From positions 4,216,001 to 4,280,000 of the forward strand of contig NZ_CP075184.1 in NCBI RefSeq assembly GCF_020510705.1: a stretch of 64,000 nucleotides of DNA, given 5' to 3'. The notes under the pieces were generated by a model, which saw nothing but the letters and a program-made list of their open reading frames with translations, did not search any database and was not told the origin of the DNA. Positions within the stretch are counted from its first letter, which is position 1. Every line of letters begins with the position of its first letter. This DNA is from Acidovorax radicis (GTDB lineage Bacteria; Pseudomonadota; Gammaproteobacteria; Burkholderiales; Burkholderiaceae_C). Positions 8,558 through 17,860 of the stretch are shown piece after piece. Position numbers and translations under genes: made by a program.

Positions 8558-9827
8558 ACATGTCCCCCCACACGACCCGTACGCTGACAACATCTTGGTC
8601 CAAGGGCTTGGTCCAATCCTCTCGCGGCCGGAAGCTGCGAGTTCACTCGTAGTGCTTCCAAAGCGACCTCCTAAGGATATTGGGACCATTCCGCGTCACC
8701 TGCGACTGCATATGCTGATGGATGTCCGCAACTTACACATACCGAGCATTGAAGGGCTTCAGCTGTTCGAATCCATCGACATGATGATCAGGCAGAACTA
8801 CCACCATTTGCACCCCTCATCTGCGAGCACCTGGAGCAAGATCAGCGGTGAACCTGTTCAGTTCCAGCTACCGTTGAATGCTCCAGCTTTCGGAGCGGCG
8901 GTGGAGGGAGTATCAGGTTCGGGAAAGACACAAGCGATCAGAAGGTGCCTAGGTAGGTATCCCCTGCAAGTCATCAAGCATCCGTCATTTTTTCGGATGA
9001 CAAACGGCTTGCAACAGGTAGTTTGGCTTTCACTGGATGTCCCTGCCAGTGGCAAAGCAACAGATCTCGCAGCCGCACTGATGACTGCATGGAAAAAGGT
9101 CACCGGTAGTACCCGGTTCGACGAGACACTGTCGGGAGAGTGGCGCAATGGGATGCAGATGCTGGAGGAATGGCGACAAGTGGCATCGACCCATTTTCTG
9201 GGCTTGCTGCATCTCGATGAGATCCAGAATTTCTTCAAACTCTCAACACTGGATCGACGTAGACGGCGGAAGGTCGGGGAGGAACCTCCAGAGCTCAGCA
9301 TTGTGGAAGATCAGTGCATCAAATGGATCCTCACATTGATGAACACGTGGCAAATACCCTTGCTGGTATCGGGCACACCCGATGGGATCAGTGCGTTGAC
9401 CAAGCGATTGAGCAACGCCGAACGCATTGTCACCTCGGGGTATCACGCGTTCAAGCACTTTACCGATGTTGAAGACCCGGTTTTTCGACAGCAATTCCTG
9501 CCCAGGCTGGGGGTGTACCAGTATGTCGCGCGACCACTACCGATTTCGGATGAACTGGCTGTGGTCATCATGGAAAAAACGGCGGGTGTCCAACGGTTGA
9601 TCATCGCCTTATGGGTGGCCGCCCATCGAGTGGCATTTGAGCGCAAAGAAGACGATTTGCGGCTCGACGATTTCCGCGTCGCAGCGGATACCTATCTCGC
9701 TCCTGTGGGACCCGCGGTCGACGCACTGCGCAGCCAAGATCCCAAGCGGATGGGACGGTACGAAGACCTGGTCACCCGGGACCACAGCTTCTGGGGTCAG
9801 TTCTGGGGTCCAGTCAAAAGCAACTGA
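8547..9827 (+). CDS. tnsC: TnsC AAA+ ATPase regulator of Tn7-like transposition
   Basis: 426 residues from ATG 8547, preceded by GGGAGG. Walker A is GVSGSGKT (K127) and Walker B is LLHLDE (D224, E225), followed by the sensor-like LLVSGTPDG. TnsC polymerises on DNA with ATP and links the target selector (TniQ/TnsD) to the TnsAB transposase. Length is a little below the 555 residues of Tn7 TnsC and in the normal range for Tn7-like elements. The gene ends 34 bp before the convergent tniQ stop. Confidence 0.9.
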   Translation: MTSKHVPPHDPYADNILVQGLGPILSRPEAASSLVVLPKRPPKDIGTIPRHLRLHMLMDVRNLHIPSIEGLQLFESIDMMIRQNYHHLHPSSASTWSKISGEPVQFQLPLNAPAFGAAVEGVSGSGKTQAIRRCLGRYPLQVIKHPSFFRMTNGLQQVVWLSLDVPASGKATDLAAALMTAWKKVTGSTRFDETLSGEWRNGMQMLEEWRQVASTHFLGLLHLDEIQNFFKLSTLDRRRRRKVGEEPPELSIVEDQCIKWILTLMNTWQIPLLVSGTPDGISALTKRLSNAERIVTSGYHAFKHFTDVEDPVFRQQFLPRLGVYQYVARPLPISDELAVVIMEKTAGVQRLIIALWVAAHRVAFERKEDDLRLDDFRVAADTYLAPVGPAVDALRSQDPKRMGRYEDLVTRDHSFWGQFWGPVKSN

Positions 9828-9860
9828 GAGTCAACAGAGTTAGTTGCAAGGTGGGCCCGT

Positions 9861-11213
9861 TCACTGAACAGGTTCCACTGTCGCTGCCAATTGCACTGAC
9901 AAAATCTGCTTTGCTTTTCGAGCACGGGGCCGCACGCTGTTTTTGGGATTCATCCTCTTTAAGCATTTAGGCAAATTGGGGCCGCACATCCGAAGCAATC
10001 CCTCGAACTTTCGCTCAGACAGCCCAGCAACTTCTGCACTCGCAGAAAAAGAAAGCCGCCGAAGGTAGAAGGCTCTCAAGCCGACAACACGACCGATCGC
10101 CTCAGGGTCATCCGCATCGGAAAGTGTTGGAAGGCCCAAGCCGAGAAGCGCCTTTCTCACCGTGTGCGCAGGAAACTCCAATTTCTTCATCACTTCGCTA
10201 TGCGCGCCGAGGGCCTCGACGTAGAGGTCAATCAGGGTATTGTCGTCAGGCAAGTTGTGAACGCGCCGAGAACGGCGTACTGCTCGCGGCTCATCATCAC
10301 TGCAGGCGTTCAATAGCGCGTTAATCGCTTCGTCGGCACTCCCAAACAGCACGCTCAAGACCAACAAGTATGCCGTCACGGAAGACGCCGAAGTTCTTAA
10401 GTACATCACCCCGTCGATCTGGTGTAGGAACGTGCCTGGCTCCTTTTCCAGAATTCCATGGAACACCGCATCGAGCCAATGATGAGGAAACAAATCACGT
10501 AGTCGATCGCTGATCAAATCGCCCCTACTCTGCCCAGGATTGGTCTTAAACCCGAGCGACCGGCCAAGGTCATTCAACATGGGGACAACTAACGCGACAC
10601 TGAAGGGCTTTGGTTGATCGTAAAAAGTGGCCGCCAGATCGAGGAACCTTTGCACATATCCGTTCTGTAATGCCTCCTCTGTCCACACGTATGGGATTGA
10701 TTCACCGCTTCCGACGAACTGAGTTGGCGAGTGCAGAAGTGGATCCCCAGTGGACACGAAAGACAACGGTGTCCTGTGCTTCGGACACCATAGCTGCCCT
10801 GGTATTTGGTGATCCCGGCGCCAATAGCTAACCCCATGAAAGTGGACGTCAGCAGTCACACAGTCTTTGCAGAAGTACGCTGCGTGGTACGTCTTCTGCA
10901 TCGCTGTGTAGTTGAGTGCCGTGCCTTCTCCCTCACTTCCATGAGCAACCTCGGGGTGATATGAGGTGATTCCTCGTCGCAACGGCAAGGTGGTATGCCG
11001 CTGTGCAAATTGAACTTCGGACATTCCCGCCATCTGACTCAGTAGTGCATGGACGGTCAGCTCCCGTCTGCTCGCTCCTGGATGTCCAAGGTGCGCTGCC
11101 ATGGAGTCCGTCATTTCCTTCAGATGCTTGTAGCCGTTGACTCTCATGATCCGGCCGAGATATCCGCGATCCAACTCCTCCGGCAATGGCGCAGGCTGCA
11201 CGAGCATGGTCAT
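9861..11213 (-). CDS. tniQ: TniQ-family target-selection protein
   Basis: 450 residues from ATG 11213; the ATG overlaps the TGA of the upstream regulator gene (ATGA), and GGAGAGCG precedes it. The hallmark TniQ zinc-binding pattern is visible: C-x2-C (FCKDC), YWRRDHQIPG, then C-x2-H (LWCPKHRTPL). TniQ/TnsD proteins recruit TnsC to chosen targets. A helical C-terminal half differs from the TnsD encoded next to it. The element therefore has two target selectors, perhaps one for glmS and one for another pathway such as mobile DNA (inference). Confidence 0.85.
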   Translation of the reverse strand: MTMLVQPAPLPEELDRGYLGRIMRVNGYKHLKEMTDSMAAHLGHPGASRRELTVHALLSQMAGMSEVQFAQRHTTLPLRRGITSYHPEVAHGSEGEGTALNYTAMQKTYHAAYFCKDCVTADVHFHGVSYWRRDHQIPGQLWCPKHRTPLSFVSTGDPLLHSPTQFVGSGESIPYVWTEEALQNGYVQRFLDLAATFYDQPKPFSVALVVPMLNDLGRSLGFKTNPGQSRGDLISDRLRDLFPHHWLDAVFHGILEKEPGTFLHQIDGVMYLRTSASSVTAYLLVLSVLFGSADEAINALLNACSDDEPRAVRRSRRVHNLPDDNTLIDLYVEALGAHSEVMKKLEFPAHTVRKALLGLGLPTLSDADDPEAIGRVVGLRAFYLRRLSFSASAEVAGLSERKFEGLLRMCGPNLPKCLKRMNPKNSVRPRARKAKQILSVQLAATVEPVQ

Positions 11214-11572
11214 GAACGCTCTCCTTGAGATCGGGAAACAGGTGTCGAATGTTTCAGCACAGCAAGCGAACGGATGACAGCTGCCAAGGCTTTGGCATCT
11301 GACGCAGAACCATCCCAAGTCGCTTGAAGTGCCTCAATCAGGTCGTGGTTGCTGCGCACAGCATCGGCGCTGACTCCGCCCTCGAAGCGCTCAACGAAAA
11401 GGCACACCTCTTCAAACAAGCGGGAAGCCCTTATGCCCTCCCCTTTGAGGATGCGACTAACCTGCGATTGACTGGCCCCCACATGGGCAGCGATATCGGC
11501 CTGGGCGATTCCATGCGCCGTGCAGATGCGGCGCGCGTTAGCTGCGCGCGCTCTCACTTCTGATTCAATCAT
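11210..11572 (-). CDS. Small Cro/C1-type regulator coupled to tniQ
   Basis: 120 residues. The helix-turn-helix is IAQADIAAHVGASQSQVSRILKG near residues 22-44, with a helical C-terminus. Its stop overlaps the tniQ start, so both are made from one transcript. Palindromic AT-rich repeats cover its own start region, which suggests autoregulation. Small regulators next to target selectors are common in Tn7-like elements and may limit when the selector is made (inference). Confidence 0.8.
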   Translation of the reverse strand: MIESEVRARAANARRICTAHGIAQADIAAHVGASQSQVSRILKGEGIRASRLFEEVCLFVERFEGGVSADAVRSNHDLIEALQATWDGSASDAKALAAVIRSLAVLKHSTPVSRSQGERS

Positions 11573-11605
11573 GCATTAAGCATATCTCAATACATATATG
11601 CATAT
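11571..11605 (-). promoter_or_regulatory. Candidate operator/promoter of the regulator-tniQ transcript
   Basis: Two dyads lie at the 5' end of the regulator gene: ATGC-ATTAA-GCAT (11571-11583) and the perfect palindrome ATATGCATAT (11596-11605), both containing ATGCAT-like cores. They sit where the promoter should be and are good candidate binding sites for the encoded helix-turn-helix protein. Confidence 0.45.
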
Positions 11606-11638
11606 CAAGCCTGAAATGTTGGCGAGACTGGACTGGCA

Positions 11639-13381
11639 TCAGCGAAAAAGGTCCTGGGAGGGGAGATGTGCAGTCAACGCCGCCTGGATCGCCTCAAGGG
11701 TGCGGGGCAACCGTTGCAGAGAAGCCCGCTTGGCCCGGAGATCAGGTATTTGCTGGCACAACTGCCAGAAGTGGATGCGGCGCACGCCCCGCTCCTCCGT
11801 AAGGTGCAACGCTGCTTCACGAACCAAGCTGCGTAGTTGTTCGTCTCTGGCTTCCCAATCCACTACTGAGGGCCTCGGACGCAGCGAAGCTGGTAGCAGG
11901 TCGGGCTTGTTGGCATCCAGCCAGGCGCGGTCGTTCCGGTAGAGCCACATGTAGGTGCGCGGGTCCAGTTGGCGCATCCATTTGATCCCGAGACTTCCCG
12001 AGGACTGCAACAATTGGAGCCACAGTGCTCGCGAATGGGCTCTCGCTTTTGCGCTTCGTGCCTCAGACCAATCTGCATGCAGCTTTGCGTCACTGAGCAG
12101 CAAGCGGCTGATGCTCCCGACGGAGACTCCGGCTTGAGAGGCCGCTTTTTCCTTGTCAATCCCTCTGCGTAGGTCTCGGATTGCTTTGGCACGCACATTT
12201 GTGGACAGCTTCTGTGGCCGACGTGAAATCGCTATCCCAGCCTTTGCCGCCCAGACGAGCGCTGTTTGCGGATCGACCCCAACCAATCTCGCCGCCTTGC
12301 GCACTGATTGCCCCTCGTCCTGAATGAGGCTACATAGGCGGTCTATTCGCGGGTCAACGACTGGCAATTTGGCTAGAACATCGTCCTGGGTGGGTGCGCG
12401 CTTGTGGGCGTCCTCAGATTTCAATGCGCAGTCAAACCGTTGGGCATCGCCAAACAGCCAATGGATGAGCAACAGGTGCCTGAGCGGGTGCGTGCCAGAG
12501 CGAGGTGGCCTCAACAATCGGCCCAATTGCATTGCCATCCCCTCCTCGTCTTCGGCCAGCGAATCGAACTCCGGGATGCGCCTGAGCGGCTCGCAGTAGT
12601 TGAGGAAGGCAGTCGCGATCTGTCCAGTGCGGAAGCTGGCCACACCGGCAATCCAACCGCGCGCCTGCAGTTCCGGGCGGTAGACCTCGTGCAGCTTCCC
12701 TAACAGTAGTGGTTGATGCTCCGCTGATTGCACAAGGTGTTCAATGAGTTCGGCGAGGCTCAGTAACACGGAGGACGAAACGGTCTCGATGGGCGCCACG
12801 CTAGCGGGATTCAATTCGCTCAAGCGTGGCAAAAGCCATTGGAAGCGCTCGACTCCATTGGCTTTCAGGGCAGATTGCAGCAGTGGTTGTTTGTGTGTCG
12901 TGCACTTCCACACACCCGGGAACTGGTGCTTCAAATGCCAATAGGCCCACCCCGTCTCGCGGAGGTCCTGTTCCATGCATTGCGGGCAAGCTTTGAGGGG
13001 ATGATTGGCGCGAAAGCGACTGGTAAGGATGCCAAGGCGCAGCTTCAAGTGGGCGACACTGGCGCTGGACATACACGCGACTGCATTTTCAGTCTCGCCT
13101 GGAGGAGCGAAGGCTGCATAGAACTTGAGTAGTGTCCGCTCCCTCGCTATGAAATCGACTTCTCCAAGCAATGCATTCGTGCGCTGCGAGAAGGCACCAA
13201 GACTGTTGGGTAAATCATGGTGGGTACCAGCACGTGCGCTGCCGAAGATCAGTTGGCAGGTTTGCGCAGATGTGACGTGCCCCCAAAGCTGGTGATGACG
13301 GCTAACAAGACTGAAGAATGTTTCGTCTGGCAGCCAGGACAGCAGTTGGTACTCGGGAAAGAGCCTGTCCGTTTCTGGCAT
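11639..13381 (-). CDS. tnsD: TnsD-type target-site selector (TniQ domain plus TnsD C-terminal domain)
   Basis: 580 residues. The N-terminal TniQ domain has the zinc-binding pattern C-x2-C (CPQC), AYWHLKHQFPG and C-x2-H (WKCTTHKQPL) near residues 131-168. The C-terminal half has two helix-turn-helix-like repeats (SVRKAARLVGVDPQTALVW; EKAASQAGVSVGSISRLL) and the TnsD signature around RQLDPRTYMWLYRNDRAWL. TnsD proteins of Tn7 bind the 3' end of glmS. glmS borders this island at 45,087, which fits this protein as the attTn7 selector. The minus-strand gene is 33 bp upstream of the regulator operon region. Confidence 0.88.
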   Translation of the reverse strand: MPETDRLFPEYQLLSWLPDETFFSLVSRHHQLWGHVTSAQTCQLIFGSARAGTHHDLPNSLGAFSQRTNALLGEVDFIARERTLLKFYAAFAPPGETENAVACMSSASVAHLKLRLGILTSRFRANHPLKACPQCMEQDLRETGWAYWHLKHQFPGVWKCTTHKQPLLQSALKANGVERFQWLLPRLSELNPASVAPIETVSSSVLLSLAELIEHLVQSAEHQPLLLGKLHEVYRPELQARGWIAGVASFRTGQIATAFLNYCEPLRRIPEFDSLAEDEEGMAMQLGRLLRPPRSGTHPLRHLLLIHWLFGDAQRFDCALKSEDAHKRAPTQDDVLAKLPVVDPRIDRLCSLIQDEGQSVRKAARLVGVDPQTALVWAAKAGIAISRRPQKLSTNVRAKAIRDLRRGIDKEKAASQAGVSVGSISRLLLSDAKLHADWSEARSAKARAHSRALWLQLLQSSGSLGIKWMRQLDPRTYMWLYRNDRAWLDANKPDLLPASLRPRPSVVDWEARDEQLRSLVREAALHLTEERGVRRIHFWQLCQQIPDLRAKRASLQRLPRTLEAIQAALTAHLPSQDLFR

Positions 13382-13633
13382 CTCGGTAGGCTATTCCGAA
13401 CGAGGCCGCAACACAAGGCGCTTAGCTTGCGGACGTTGCAAGTCGTCATCGCTATCAATTTGCGCAGGGGCCGCATTGCAGCGACAGCGGTCGGCGGAAC
13501 TCGCGCGACGAGCGTGCGTTCAGTGCCACGTTGCGGACGTTCGGATACGGCATGATGCGCATCGCGGCTTCCGACTCAAAAATTTCGGGAGCGGCCGAGA
13601 GCAGCGATATACAAGAAAGCAGAAGATCTTCGC
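13382..13633. repeat. Intergenic region with an 11-bp direct repeat
   Basis: TTGCGGACGTT occurs at 13427-13437 and again at 13531-13541. The segment separates tnsD from the DUF4365 gene and should contain both divergent promoters. No gene is seen. The repeats could be regulator sites, but this is only suggested by their position. Confidence 0.35.
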
Positions 13634-16600
13634 ATGACTGCGTCATTTCCGATCGTTGACAAAAATCATCACACCAGCATTGCGTCCAAGCATGTGCTTG
13701 ACTACGCGCATCCTGCCACATGGGACTTAACCTCCAGAGACGGCCCTAGCGACTATGGATTCGACTTGGAGGTACAGGTCGCTCCTAATAACTTGGTGCA
13801 ATACACCTTCCGAATTCAGCTCAAAGGAACGGAGGCTCCTAAGTTATCTGCGGATGGAAACACGTTGTCCATGACGCTGAAGGTTAGTACGCTAAATCTT
13901 TATGCACAGACAGCCGATGAGGTGATGCTGGTTGTAGTCAAGGTCTCATTCTTGCCCAACGGAAAGGCCGACCTCGTAAACAGCAAGGTCTACTGGACGT
14001 GGGTCTCCGATGAAATTGAGCGGCTACGTGGCAACAGGTACGAGGTTGACACGGAGGGAGCCCAGCGTGAGGTAACGCTCCATATACCTGTATCCCAGAC
14101 CCTCACCCCAGATTTCGACGTAGTCCCGTACCTTGCAGATCGACTTCGCGCAGCAAGGGCCGTCGAATCATTGACAAGCTTGGCTCAGCAAACTAGACCG
14201 ATTCCCGGCGGCTATGCGGAGCAACTAGAACAGTTAGTTCAGAATGTCCTTAGGCATCCGACATTGCTGACTACTTCATTCGATCAGGAAGAAGAACTGC
14301 CAGGTGAGGGAGTTGGAAGGGAGCTTGCAGAGGGTCTCGCATACGCGCGTGCTGGCCGAACTTCTTTGGCGGAAAAGGTTGTTCAGAGTATTGACTTTGC
14401 TCGCCTGAACGATTCTCCAGCTCTAACGGCTTGGTTTTTCAGCTTGCAGGGCAAAGTTGCAATGCAGCGCCGGCGGGCTGATGACGCATTGGCTTTCTTC
14501 GAGAAGGCACACCTGTCTCATCCAATCGAAAAGCATCTGCTACCGGTGGCTGAACTCAAATTCCTTGACGCGGTTGATCGCGGTGAAAGTGCCGACATTG
14601 AAAGCGTGGCCACATTACTAGGGAGTGTGGAGTCTGACGATGGTCGGAGCCTCCTGGTGCGCGTTCTCACCTCCATGAGAGCCTATGACGAAGCTCAAAA
14701 GACCATCAACAAAATTTCCAGCCGAGCAAAGCAACTCCAGGCGCAGTTGGTCCTATGGAGTAGCCAAAGAAAATGGGCTGATATTCGAACCGCAGGGGAA
14801 GCGGCACTCCGCTCGAATTTGTCGACAGACCCCCACATCAGCGCCGCGCTCCATTTGCTTCTTTCAAGGGCGGCTTGGCAACAGGCGTTGTCGACAGCAA
14901 GTCAGCTAGACGAGGATGCCGAGATTCTTCCATTTTCTGGGCTTCCAGGGTTAGACGGAGAAGCCGCGACGCGGGCTTGGCATCACGCTCTCGAATGCCT
15001 GCGACTTCACAAGCAGCTTGGATGGCCTGTCAACATTGAGCTCTTAGCACCAGTTGCGGCGGCAGTGGCGGGCGCTACAGGCAAACAAATCGAGGCACTG
15101 GGCCTCTTAAGCGAGGCGGCAACAGAAAGACCTGAATACCGGGAGCTTCAGGAAAACGTCGAGATACTGGCCGTCGGTGCGGGTCAACTAAAGGTTGCCC
15201 TGGAGGCCAACTTGCGGCAACCCGGAGGGCACGCAGTGCTGGCTCGACGTGCGTCCATTGCATTTCAAAACAAGGACTACGAGGCATCTCTAACTGCAGC
15301 TCTCAACGCTCTCAAGTCGCCTGGCGGGCCAACATATCAAACGCCTATGGCATTCGCTCTGGGGGCGGCCGCAGCCGCAAAGCTGTCTCGATCCGCCGAC
15401 AGAGAAAAGCTCCTGGCCCAGCTGAAATCAGTCCCCGCGTATCAGGAGTATGAGGCGTTGTCGGAGTTCGCGACTGCTGCAGTAGTTCCTGGCATATCCC
15501 AGGATCCACTGGGGATCTTGCGCGATGGTGTCTCGCAGTTCCCCAACTCGAAAGTGCTAATTGGTAATCTGCTATCCAATCTCCCTACCGATGACAGCGA
15601 TGCGGCGCGGGAGGCTGTTTCGCTAGCCCTCAAGCTACGACAACACATGGCGCTATCGCTTGCGGACCACACCCGCTTGTTAAGCGCCCACCTCGTCCTG
15701 GAAGAGTGGCTAGACGCGGAAATAGAGACCCGCGCTGCCATCATTCGATTTGGACCGACGCATAGCCTGCAGAGCATGCTTGCTGTCGCGCTTGAAATGC
15801 AGGGCAAAACAGCCCAAGCAAAGACGGCACTTGAGCAAGCAATCGAGCTGGGCTCGGGTCGACTTTCTACCCTGCGTAACTACCTCGGTATCTGCTTGCG
15901 CCTCGGACGTCTAAGCGAGGCACGCAATGCCATCCAGCGATTGCTAGCATCAGAAACTAGTCGCGAAGAGCGATTGGAACTTCTTCGATTGAATGCACTG
16001 GTCCTGAGTCAACTGGAACTTGCCGACGATGCAATGGATGTAGTCAGAGACGTTGGAAAATTGGTGAATGTGGACGTTGAAACTGAAGAGGGAATGTACC
16101 TAGTGCTCCTCCAGGTCGTTACTCTGAATCAACAGGGCATTGCGCGCCAGGAGTGGGATGCATTTCAGCAACGCGTCGCTCGCTTTGTGGATCAATGGCC
16201 GAAATCAACCATCTTTCGTGCCGTAAAAGAGCGGGCGAACGCCGTTCAAAGTGTCGATGAATTGCACGACGTTCTTGACGAAGTGATCGGTGGCGATTCG
16301 CGTGCTCGCATGCAGGAGTTCAACAAGCGTGAAGACGACCTTCGAAACGGCCGGTTGCCTGTGCCCTATGCAATGCGGCCGACATACGCCCTGCACTACA
16401 TCGGAGACGTTTTTACCCTCTGGCATGTCGGCAAGAAATCTTCGCCCGATGATGCTCAGCTCCATCTTCCGATGCATGCGTCCAGTGAAGAGCTCGCGAC
16501 GCAGGTCCGAAGAGATGTCCCATTGCTGGATATCACCGCGCTACTAGTGCTTCAAGACTTGGAGTTACTGCCGGTTCTCTTGTCATTGTTTGGGCGCATC

Positions 16601-17599
16601 GCAATTTCCAGACGGACCGTCAACTACATCAGCAATCATAGCCGTGGCGCACTTGTGAACGTGATTGCGCGCTCGCAGGCAATGGGTTTGCTGAAGTTCA
16701 TCAACACCAACCTAGAACACATTGATCAGCCGTCTTCTTCCCGGCAATCGATTCAAACAATTACGCCTCAAGAATTGGTGCAGGACTACATCGCACTGGG
16801 CAAGGAAGGCCGGTGGGTTGTTTATTGTGACGACGCTACCAGCCGGGTCTACCTAGCGCATGAGAACACCCGCCTGAAGGTGTTCAATACCTTGGCGTTG
16901 CTCGAGCTTTCTGATCGAGAAGGCTTGCTGACCGAACTTGAAATTGCACGACACCTGGCTCAGCTCTCTCAATGGAACGTGGGAATCGCCGTGTCCGTGC
17001 GATATCTGTTGGCATCTTTGACCGGCGCAGTGGACGACGGCGAACAGATTTCGGCAATTGAGCGCCTAGAGCGCTTTCGCCATCACGAGCCCTTCGCGTC
17101 CCTGGCCAAGGCAATCTGGCACCCACGTAAGGATGTGGCAGACCTCGTTGCGCACATGGCGGTGGTGATCTCTGAAGCACTTCGTGACGAACGTTCGAAT
17201 GAAGATAGCGTGGCAGCTCTGTGGGCGTTCTGGCTCATGCGATGCAAAGTAATGTTCCAGCTATCTTTGGATTTCTTCCAAGACATGCAGCCGTACTGCC
17301 TGATACTTGCACTGATACGATTGCCACTTGGCGCAGAAGAGAGGCTCGTTCACGCCGCGCTGAAAGCAGTCGAGTTGTCGACAGAGTCCGATCGAATGAG
17401 CCAAGGCCTAGAAGATCAGTTCCTCGAGCGTCTGGCAATGACATTAGCCGCAATGGGCATCAAAAACTCCACCTCTGTAGAGGACGCGCGGTCTAGGCTG
17501 GCGACTGTACTGCCGCGAGGTACGCACCGCGGAGACATTTTTGAAGCAGCCTACTACGCATCTCTATCACGAGGCACCACGGATAAGGGCAGCGACTAG
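13634..17599 (+). CDS. Large DUF4365 - TPR - PIN-like protein, candidate defence effector
   Basis: 1321 residues. The N-terminus (1-130) fits DUF4365, a PD-(D/E)xK-like nuclease fold: GPSDYGFDLEV then YTFRIQLKGT gives the D...E/QxK-type pattern. Residues of about 210-900 are helical repeats of TPR type (for example ADDALAFFEKAHLSHP, QGKTAQAKTALEQAIELGS). The C-terminal third (from about 950) has LLDITALLVLQDLELL and ISRRTVNYI, resembling the PIN-like domain known from TPR-GreAB-C-PIN conflict proteins. Two possible nucleases joined by a sensor-like repeat scaffold suggest an NTP-independent immunity protein (inference). It stands alone between the transposition genes and the hxs operon. Confidence 0.7.
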   Translation: MTASFPIVDKNHHTSIASKHVLDYAHPATWDLTSRDGPSDYGFDLEVQVAPNNLVQYTFRIQLKGTEAPKLSADGNTLSMTLKVSTLNLYAQTADEVMLVVVKVSFLPNGKADLVNSKVYWTWVSDEIERLRGNRYEVDTEGAQREVTLHIPVSQTLTPDFDVVPYLADRLRAARAVESLTSLAQQTRPIPGGYAEQLEQLVQNVLRHPTLLTTSFDQEEELPGEGVGRELAEGLAYARAGRTSLAEKVVQSIDFARLNDSPALTAWFFSLQGKVAMQRRRADDALAFFEKAHLSHPIEKHLLPVAELKFLDAVDRGESADIESVATLLGSVESDDGRSLLVRVLTSMRAYDEAQKTINKISSRAKQLQAQLVLWSSQRKWADIRTAGEAALRSNLSTDPHISAALHLLLSRAAWQQALSTASQLDEDAEILPFSGLPGLDGEAATRAWHHALECLRLHKQLGWPVNIELLAPVAAAVAGATGKQIEALGLLSEAATERPEYRELQENVEILAVGAGQLKVALEANLRQPGGHAVLARRASIAFQNKDYEASLTAALNALKSPGGPTYQTPMAFALGAAAAAKLSRSADREKLLAQLKSVPAYQEYEALSEFATAAVVPGISQDPLGILRDGVSQFPNSKVLIGNLLSNLPTDDSDAAREAVSLALKLRQHMALSLADHTRLLSAHLVLEEWLDAEIETRAAIIRFGPTHSLQSMLAVALEMQGKTAQAKTALEQAIELGSGRLSTLRNYLGICLRLGRLSEARNAIQRLLASETSREERLELLRLNALVLSQLELADDAMDVVRDVGKLVNVDVETEEGMYLVLLQVVTLNQQGIARQEWDAFQQRVARFVDQWPKSTIFRAVKERANAVQSVDELHDVLDEVIGGDSRARMQEFNKREDDLRNGRLPVPYAMRPTYALHYIGDVFTLWHVGKKSSPDDAQLHLPMHASSEELATQVRRDVPLLDITALLVLQDLELLPVLLSLFGRIAISRRTVNYISNHSRGALVNVIARSQAMGLLKFINTNLEHIDQPSSSRQSIQTITPQELVQDYIALGKEGRWVVYCDDATSRVYLAHENTRLKVFNTLALLELSDREGLLTELEIARHLAQLSQWNVGIAVSVRYLLASLTGAVDDGEQISAIERLERFRHHEPFASLAKAIWHPRKDVADLVAHMAVVISEALRDERSNEDSVAALWAFWLMRCKVMFQLSLDFFQDMQPYCLILALIRLPLGAEERLVHAALKAVELSTESDRMSQGLEDQFLERLAMTLAAMGIKNSTSVEDARSRLATVLPRGTHRGDIFEAAYYASLSRGTTDKGSD

Positions 17600-17773
17600 A
17601 TTGCCACTTCCCGAAGTACTTGGGCCTGTTTACACATTCTTAGCCCATCCGCGACGAAGAGCTTAACGAAGCCCAGGAAGATGGGGTCGCAGCGCCGCAC
17701 ATTTTTCGATGCGACTTTACGAATTATTGTTGCACAATGTTTCTGAATAAGAGATTCAGGAACAGGAGGGGGC

Positions 17774-17860
17774 ATGGCTCTCATCAATGCACTGCGCGTC
17801 TTGATCAAGGTCAAGCATCAAGAGTCGACTGACAGGCGATCTATGCAGGTGCTCGGGTGA
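17774..17860 (+). CDS. 28-residue peptide coupled to hxsB
   Basis: ATG 17774 follows a very strong AGGAGGGGG ribosome site. The 28 codons (MALINALRVLIKVKHQES...) end in TGA at 17858-17860, which overlaps the GTG start of hxsB (GTGA). An in-frame TGA lies upstream, so this is not simply an internal start of a longer frame. It may be a leader that couples translation to hxsB, or the stump of hxsD, the small gene that usually accompanies hxsB-hxsC. It does not resemble the part of HxsD I can recall. Confidence 0.4.
   Translation: MALINALRVLIKVKHQESTDRRSMQVLG

Noticed and set aside
9828-9860. Gap between tnsC and tniQ as a site for a transposon end or RNA
   Set aside because: Only 33 bp between convergent genes, with no TGT terminus or repeat.
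17596-17814. 72-codon minus-strand frame between the DUF4365 gene and hxsB
   Set aside because: Its end sits on the stop of the opposite gene, it has no ribosome site and no recognised similarity. It does not look like HxsD.
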